Assembly (NCBI RefSeq): GCF_003319095.1
Contig: NZ_QOHI01000001.1
Location: 248,001 to 312,000, forward strand
Reading direction: 5' to 3'
DNA: 64,000 nucleotides
Source: Blastococcus sp. TBT05-19
GTDB taxonomy: Bacteria; Actinomycetota; Actinomycetes; Mycobacteriales; Geodermatophilaceae
Notes under the pieces: generated by a model
Seen by the model: only the letters and a program-made list of their open reading frames with translations
Databases searched by the model: none
What the model was told of the DNA's origin: nothing
Shown here: one piece after another, positions 60,028 through 64,000 of the stretch
Layout of the letters: each line of letters starts with the position of its first letter
Numbering within the stretch: the stretch's first letter is position 1
Program-made: the position numbers and the translations under genes

Positions 60028-61163
60028 GCGCGCCCTCGCTGCTCGACCGGGTGCGGGCCCGGCTCGCCGTCGAGGAGGGATCCCTCTCCCGGGCGGGGGT
60101 CGCGGCGCTGGTGCGCGAGGAAGCCGGTGGTCTGCTCGGGGACGCCGACGTGCTGCTGGCCGTGCGCGACGCGGTCGACGAGCTCGCCGGTGCCGGGCCG
60201 CTCGAGGCGCTGCTGCGGCTGCCCGGCGTGACCGACGTCCTCGTCAACGGCCCGGACCAGGTGTGGGTCGACCGCGGAGCCGGGCTCGAACGGGTGCCGG
60301 ACGTCGGCTTCCCCGACGACGAGGCGGTGCGCCGGCTGGCGGTCCGGCTGGCCGGCTCCGCGGGGCGCCGGCTCGACGACGCCGCCCCGTGGGTCGACGT
60401 CGGGCTCCCGGACGGGACCCGGCTGCACGCGGTCCTGCCGCCGGTCTCCGGTGGAGGGACCTGCCTCTCGCTGCGCGTGCTCCGGCGCTGCTCGCGGTCG
60501 CTCGCCGAGCTGGAGGAGCACGGCACGCTGCCCGGCGGGAGCGGAGCGCTGCTGCGGGCCGTGGTCGATCGCCGGCTCGCCTTCCTGGTCACCGGGGGCA
60601 CCGGCTCGGGCAAGACGACGTTGCTGTCGGCGCTGCTCGGCGAGGTCGGTCCGGGCGAGCGGTTGCTGCTGTGCGAGGACGCCGCCGAGCTGACCCCTCA
60701 GCACCCGCATGTGGTGCGGCTGCTGACCCGGCCGGCCAACGTCGAGGGCGCGGGCGCGGTGGGCCTGCGCGACCTGGTGCGGCAGGCCCTGCGCATGCGG
60801 CCCGACCGGCTGGTGGTGGGCGAGGTGCGCGGCGCGGAGGTGGTCGACCTCCTCGCCGCGCTCAACACCGGGCACGACGGCGGGTGCGGCACGCTGCACG
60901 CCAACCGCTCGTCGGAGGTGCCCGCCCGGCTGGAGGCGCTCGGGGTGGCCGCCGGCCTGGGCCGGGCAGCGGTGCACAGCCAGGCCGCCGCGGCCCTCGA
61001 CGTGGTCGTGCACCTGCGCCGGGGGCCGACCGGACGGCGGGTGGAGGAGATCGGGCTGCTGCGCCGCCGGGGCGACCCCGTGGTCGTGGAGCCGGGTTGG
61101 CGGGCCGACGGGAGCCCGTGCCCGGCGGCCGACGCCCTCATGCGCCTGCTGGCCGGTCCGTGA
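60024..61163 (+). CDS. tadA: Tad secretion ATPase (TadA/CpaF family)
   Basis: A 379-residue secretion ATPase powering pilus assembly. Walker A VTGGTGSGKTTLLSALLG with K197, the Asp box LLCEDAAELTP, Walker B-type LVVGEVRGAEVVDLL, and the His box GCGTLHANRSS are all present. GTG overlaps ssd, and its stop overlaps tadB. One hexamer should sit at the inner face of the membrane. Confidence 0.95.
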   Translation: MSAPSLLDRVRARLAVEEGSLSRAGVAALVREEAGGLLGDADVLLAVRDAVDELAGAGPLEALLRLPGVTDVLVNGPDQVWVDRGAGLERVPDVGFPDDEAVRRLAVRLAGSAGRRLDDAAPWVDVGLPDGTRLHAVLPPVSGGGTCLSLRVLRRCSRSLAELEEHGTLPGGSGALLRAVVDRRLAFLVTGGTGSGKTTLLSALLGEVGPGERLLLCEDAAELTPQHPHVVRLLTRPANVEGAGAVGLRDLVRQALRMRPDRLVVGEVRGAEVVDLLAALNTGHDGGCGTLHANRSSEVPARLEALGVAAGLGRAAVHSQAAAALDVVVHLRRGPTGRRVEEIGLLRRRGDPVVVEPGWRADGSPCPAADALMRLLAGP

Positions 61164-61951
61164 CCCCGGCACTGCTGGCGGTGGCCGGAGCGGTCCTGCT
61201 GTGGCCGGACGGTCGCACGGTCCTCCGCCGGCGGATGCGGCGCGTGGTGCCCGGTCCTGACCGTCCGGAGACGCGGTCGGTGCCGTTGCCGGTCGCTGCC
61301 GCGGCGCTCGCCGGAGGCGCGGCGGCGCTGCTGAGCACCGGCCTCGTGGCGCTGCTGGCCGCCGGCTGCGCGGCCCTCGCGGCGAGCGGGTGGCGGACCC
61401 GCCGCGCGGCCGCGGTCGCCGACGCCCGGCTGCTCACCCTCACCGAGGTCCTGGCTGCGCTCGCCGCCGAGCTGCGGGCGGGCCGGACGCTGGAGGAAGC
61501 GGTGCGCGGTGCGGTCGCCGACTGCTCGGACCGGGCCGTCGCCGATGCGCTGGTCCGGGCCGTCCGCGTCCCGGGAACGGCCGTCGACGGGATCGAGGCC
61601 CCCGCCGACGGGATGGCGGCGGCGCTGGACCGGCTGTCGGCGGCGGTCGCGTTGAGCGCCCGCACCGGCTGCTCCCTGGCCGCCGTCGTGTCGGCGGTCG
61701 AGGACGACCTGCGCGCCCGGCAACGGCGTCGCCGGGAGCTCCTGGTGGCCACGGCCGGACCGCGGGCCAGCGCACGCCTGCTGGCCGGGCTGCCGCTGCT
61801 GGGGCTGGCGATGGGCAGCGGGGTCGGCGCGGACCCGTGGCAGGTGCTCACCGGCACCGGCACCGGGCAGGTGCTGCTGGTGGTCGGGGTCGTGCTCGAG
61901 GCCGCCGGGATCGCCTGGACCGGCCGGCTGGTCCGCAGGATCGGGCGATGA
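61160..61951 (+). CDS. tadB: Tad system membrane protein TadB
   Basis: A 263-residue type II secretion F-domain protein. Three hydrophobic stretches lie near residues 1-15, 42-75 and 225-255. The cytoplasmic domain contains ALAAELRAGRTLEEAVRGAV and VALSARTGCSLAAVVSAVED. It pairs with TadC as the platform for pilin extrusion. GTG start coupled to tadA; stop coupled to tadC by ATGA. Confidence 0.9.
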   Translation: MTPALLAVAGAVLLWPDGRTVLRRRMRRVVPGPDRPETRSVPLPVAAAALAGGAAALLSTGLVALLAAGCAALAASGWRTRRAAAVADARLLTLTEVLAALAAELRAGRTLEEAVRGAVADCSDRAVADALVRAVRVPGTAVDGIEAPADGMAAALDRLSAAVALSARTGCSLAAVVSAVEDDLRARQRRRRELLVATAGPRASARLLAGLPLLGLAMGSGVGADPWQVLTGTGTGQVLLVVGVVLEAAGIAWTGRLVRRIGR

Positions 61952-62667
61952 GCGCGGCGCTGCCGGTGCTGCTGCTCGCCGTCGCCGTGGTGGTGTGGGT
62001 GCCGGGCTCCGTCGTCGTGCGGGCGCGGGTCCACGGCCTAGCCCGCTCCCGCGAGCCCGCCGTCCCCGGAAGCGCCGGTCCTCGTCGGCGGTGGCTGCTG
62101 GCCGGGGCGGCGGGGCTCGCGGCCGGCCTCCTGCTCGGTGGCGCGGCGGGCGCGAGCGCCGCCGTCGTCGTCACCGTGGCGGGGGAGCGGCTGCTGCGGG
62201 CGGCCACCCCCGACGAGGCCGCCGCGGAGCGGGCGGACCTGCTGCGGGAGCTGCCCGCCGCGTGCGAGCTCCTGGCCGCCTGCCTGACCGCCGGTCTGCC
62301 GGTCGCCGGAGCGCTGTCCGCGGTGGCCGGCGCGGTGCCCGGCCCGCTCGGACGGCGATTGCGCGGCGTGGCCGGGCTGCACCGGATGGGGGCGGAACTC
62401 CGCCGGGCGTGGGCGGACCAGCCGGCCGAGCTCGCCGGTCTCGCCCGCGCGCTCGTACGGGCGGGGGAGTCAGGCGCCGCCGCGGTGCCGGCGCTGCGGG
62501 CGCTGGCGGAGGAGACGCGCTCGGCGGCCCGGGCGCAGGCGCAGGCAGAGGTCCAGCGGGCCGGGGTGTGGGTGCTGGCGCCGCTCGGGCTCTGCTTCCT
62601 CCCCGCCTTCGTCTGCCTCGGTGTCGTGCCGCTCGTCCTCGGCATCGCCGGCGACGTCCTCGGGTGA
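61948..62667 (+). CDS. tadC: Tad system membrane protein TadC
   Basis: A 239-residue T2SSF-domain protein. LPAACELLAACLTAGLPVAG and ALVRAGESGAAAVPALRALA mark the domain; the last helix is VLAPLGLCFLPAFVCLGVVP. It is shorter than TadC of Gram-negative systems but normal for actinobacteria. The 113 bases after it carry two direct TCCACAG copies (62672 and 62690 region) before the pilin gene. Confidence 0.9.
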   Translation: MSAALPVLLLAVAVVVWVPGSVVVRARVHGLARSREPAVPGSAGPRRRWLLAGAAGLAAGLLLGGAAGASAAVVVTVAGERLLRAATPDEAAAERADLLRELPAACELLAACLTAGLPVAGALSAVAGAVPGPLGRRLRGVAGLHRMGAELRRAWADQPAELAGLARALVRAGESGAAAVPALRALAEETRSAARAQAQAEVQRAGVWVLAPLGLCFLPAFVCLGVVPLVLGIAGDVLG

Positions 62668-62780
62668 GGCGTCCACAGCCTGCGGCCCGCTCCACAGATG
62701 CCGCCCAGCCCTGGGACCCGGCCAGCTCCGCGCCGAGGCTCGGTGCACCGCCCCACCGGGGCCCGATCGAGGAGGACTCC

Positions 62781-63020
62781 ATGACCGCAGACCCGACCGT
62801 TCCCGACACCGACCCGGCCGAGCCCGAGCACGCACCCCCGACCGGCCGGTGGGCGCGGCTGCGGGCCGCGGGAGAGGCGGGCATGAGCACCGCGGAGTAC
62901 GCCGTCGGCACGGTGGCGGCGTGCGCCTTCGCCGCCGTGCTCTACCGGGTCGTCTCCGGCGACTCCATCGTCACCGGGCTGACCGACCTGGTCGACCGGG
63001 CGCTCGCGACGCTGTCCTGA
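62781..63020 (+). CDS. DUF4244 protein, Flp-type pilin candidate
   Basis: A 79-residue protein. After a 34-residue hydrophilic leader (Pro/Glu/Arg-rich) comes the prepilin-like junction AG-MSTAEYAVGTVAACAFAA. Glutamate is at +5 and tyrosine at +6 of the mature end, exactly the Flp prepilin rule. The rest is a hydrophobic helix and a short amphipathic tail. GGAGGA lies six bases before the ATG. A strong ribosome site fits an abundant structural subunit. Same place as mycobacterial Rv3656c. Confidence 0.88.
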   Translation: MTADPTVPDTDPAEPEHAPPTGRWARLRAAGEAGMSTAEYAVGTVAACAFAAVLYRVVSGDSIVTGLTDLVDRALATLS

Positions 63021-63023
63021 GCC

Positions 63024-63413
63024 GTGGGCCGTCGAGCGGGGCACCGCCCCTCGGTGCGGCGCGGCGAGGCCGGGATGGTCACCGCCGAGACCGCGGTCGT
63101 CCTGCCCGTCCTGATGCTGGTGCTCGTCGGCGCGGTCGCGGCCGTGACGGTGGTGGGCGCCCAGCTCCGCTGCGTCGACGCCGCCCGGGAGGGGGCCCGG
63201 GCGGCGGCACGCGGCGAGGAGGTGGCGACGGTCGTCGACCGGGCCGGGCGCGCGGCCCCGGCGGGTGCCCGCACGGAGGTCACGAGCACCGACGGCGACG
63301 TCTGGGTGACGGTGACGGCCGACATCTCGCCGCTGGGACCGCTGCCCTGGCGGATCACGGTCGAGGCCGACGCGGTGGCCGCGCGCGAGCCGGGGGCGGT
63401 GCCGGGCGGATGA
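63024..63413 (+). CDS. tadE: TadE-type pseudopilin
   Basis: A 129-residue protein. Leader RRGEAGM then VTAETAVVLPVLMLVLVGAV is a prepilin N-terminus with glutamate five residues after the cleavage glycine. A periplasmic domain (QLRCVDAAREGARAAARG) follows. Minor pseudopilin of the Tad machine. GTG start three bases after the DUF4244 stop; ATGA overlap with the next gene. Confidence 0.9.
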   Translation: MGRRAGHRPSVRRGEAGMVTAETAVVLPVLMLVLVGAVAAVTVVGAQLRCVDAAREGARAAARGEEVATVVDRAGRAAPAGARTEVTSTDGDVWVTVTADISPLGPLPWRITVEADAVAAREPGAVPGG

Positions 63414-63760
63414 GGAGCGAGCGGGGATCGGCGACGGTGTGGGTGCTCGCCCTGTCGGTTGTGCTGGTCACGGTCGCCGCGGCGGCGGTCGTGGTCGGCC
63501 TCGCCGTGGTCGCCCGGCACCGTGCGGGCACGGCCGCGGACCTGGCCGCGCTGGCGGCGGCGGGGCGCGCGGTCGTCGGCGATCCGGAACCGTGCGCCAC
63601 CGCGGCGGAGATCGCCGGAGCCAACGGCGCCGAGCTGACCCGCTGCCGCGTGGAGCCCGGATCGGTCGTCGCCGTGGAGGTCCGCGTCGCCGTTCCGCTG
63701 GGGCGGCTGGGCGAGCACGAGGCCGTCGGCCTGGCCCGGGCCGGACCGGTTCCGCCGTGA
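63410..63760 (+). CDS. TadE-like protein of the helicase/secretion neighbourhood
   Basis: A 116-residue protein with leader RSERG and mature helix SATVWVLALSVVLVTVAAAA, in which the usual +5 glutamate is a tryptophan. A small extracytoplasmic domain with a Cys pair (PEPCATAA, TRCRVE) follows. It matches the Rv3654c position. Putative minor subunit of the same machine. It ends five bases before the convergent helicase stop. Confidence 0.85.
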   Translation: MRSERGSATVWVLALSVVLVTVAAAAVVVGLAVVARHRAGTAADLAALAAAGRAVVGDPEPCATAAEIAGANGAELTRCRVEPGSVVAVEVRVAVPLGRLGEHEAVGLARAGPVPP

Positions 63761-63765
63761 GCGGC

Positions 63766-64000
63766 TCAGAAGACCAGCTCGTCCTCGTCCTCGTCGACGT
63801 CGGCGGTTTCCGCGTCCGGGGCAGCGGGGGCGTCCTCGATCTCGGCGACCACGTTCGGCCCGGCCGCCTCGGCGGCGGCGAGCTCGTCCAGGACGACGTC
63901 GAGCACCCGCACGGCGCCGGCCTTGTCCAGCGGGTCGTTGCCGTTGCCGCACTTGGGCGACTGCACGCACGACGGGCACCCGCTCTCGCACTCGCAGCTG
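63766..64000 (-). CDS. DEAD/DEAH-box helicase, C-terminus only (runs off window)
   Basis: The minus-strand frame is open to the right edge; only about 78 C-terminal residues are visible. A four-cysteine zinc-binding cluster is seen ([19 protein letters not shown]), with NDPLDKAG next, as in the DUF1998 tail of MrfA/Hrq1-like helicases. The last 30 residues are acidic ([11 protein letters not shown]). A helicase of this type adjoins the tad cluster in most actinobacteria (Rv3649 in M. tuberculosis), hence the neighbourhood name. Confidence 0.82.
   Translation of the reverse strand, partial: SCECESGCPSCVQSPKCGNGNDPLDKAGAVRVLDVVLDELAAAEAAGPNVVAEIEDAPAAPDAETADVDEDEDELVF

Overview
The window is high-GC (roughly 70-75%) DNA, almost entirely coding. 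Starts are GTG or ATG, many genes overlap by 4 bases, and no gene-free stretch exceeds about 200 bases. Gene content and order point to an actinobacterium. Two blocks follow the Mycobacterium tuberculosis order around Rv3654c-Rv3682 as I remember it: ponA/Get3-like pair/DUF4177/RidA/crp/nth/tlpA/nudix/marP/ephE/acs at 25.7-40.3 kb, and Fic-like/HAD/ssd/tadA/tadB/tadC/DUF4244/tadE/helicase at 56.9-64 kb. The style (leaderless starts, davBA, fused MrpA-MrpB, cobalamin genes) fits a soil or rock actinobacterium such as the Geodermatophilaceae. That family assignment is inference, not proven here.

Layout. 0-1.1 kb: C-terminal half of an ABC-F ATPase, followed by a double hairpin. 1.3-7.8 kb: one tightly overlapped mrp operon (A/B fused, C, D, E, F, G) for a multisubunit Na+(or K+)/H+ antiporter. 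7.8-9.75 kb: leuA on the minus strand behind a leucine-rich leader peptide and mutually exclusive hairpins, a classic attenuator whose leader appears leaderless. 9.75-13.7 kb: an XRE regulator, a membrane protein and davBA (lysine 2-monooxygenase and 5-aminovaleramidase). 13.8-17.8 kb: a phospholipase-D-family protein and the ask-asd operon of aspartate-family amino acid synthesis. 17.8-25.7 kb: S9 peptidase, MFS transporter, two CNNM/CorC-type membrane proteins, tRNA-Pro(CGG), metallophosphoesterase and YqeY.

25.7-40.3 kb is the envelope/redox/carbon block. It holds a class A penicillin-binding protein, two Get3/ArsA-like ATPases, DUF4177, RidA, two Nudix enzymes, Crp, endonuclease III, TlpA, a cupredoxin lipoprotein, MarP, an epoxide-hydrolase-like enzyme, a holin-superfamily membrane protein and acetyl-CoA synthetase. 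40.4-56.9 kb is a mixed block with four cobalamin/siroheme genes (cysG, cobC, cobQ, cobD) among housekeeping genes (def, glgC-like, plsC). It also holds regulators (winged helix, PAS-ANTAR), an orphan PemK/MazF-like protein and an AbrB-family permease gene interrupted by an in-frame TAG. 56.9-64 kb is the conserved actinobacterial helicase/secretion neighbourhood: a CpaE-like P-loop protein, TadA/B/C, a Flp-pilin-like DUF4244 protein, TadE-type pseudopilins, and the C-terminus of a DEAD/DEAH helicase at the right edge.

Regulatory style. At least a dozen genes have a TANNNT-type -10 hexamer 6-8 bases upstream of the start codon, implying leaderless mRNAs; this resolved several starts (metallophosphoesterase, HAD phosphatase, leuA leader). 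Perfect GC-rich hairpins sit between most convergent gene pairs. No insertion sequence, prophage, CRISPR array or rRNA was seen.
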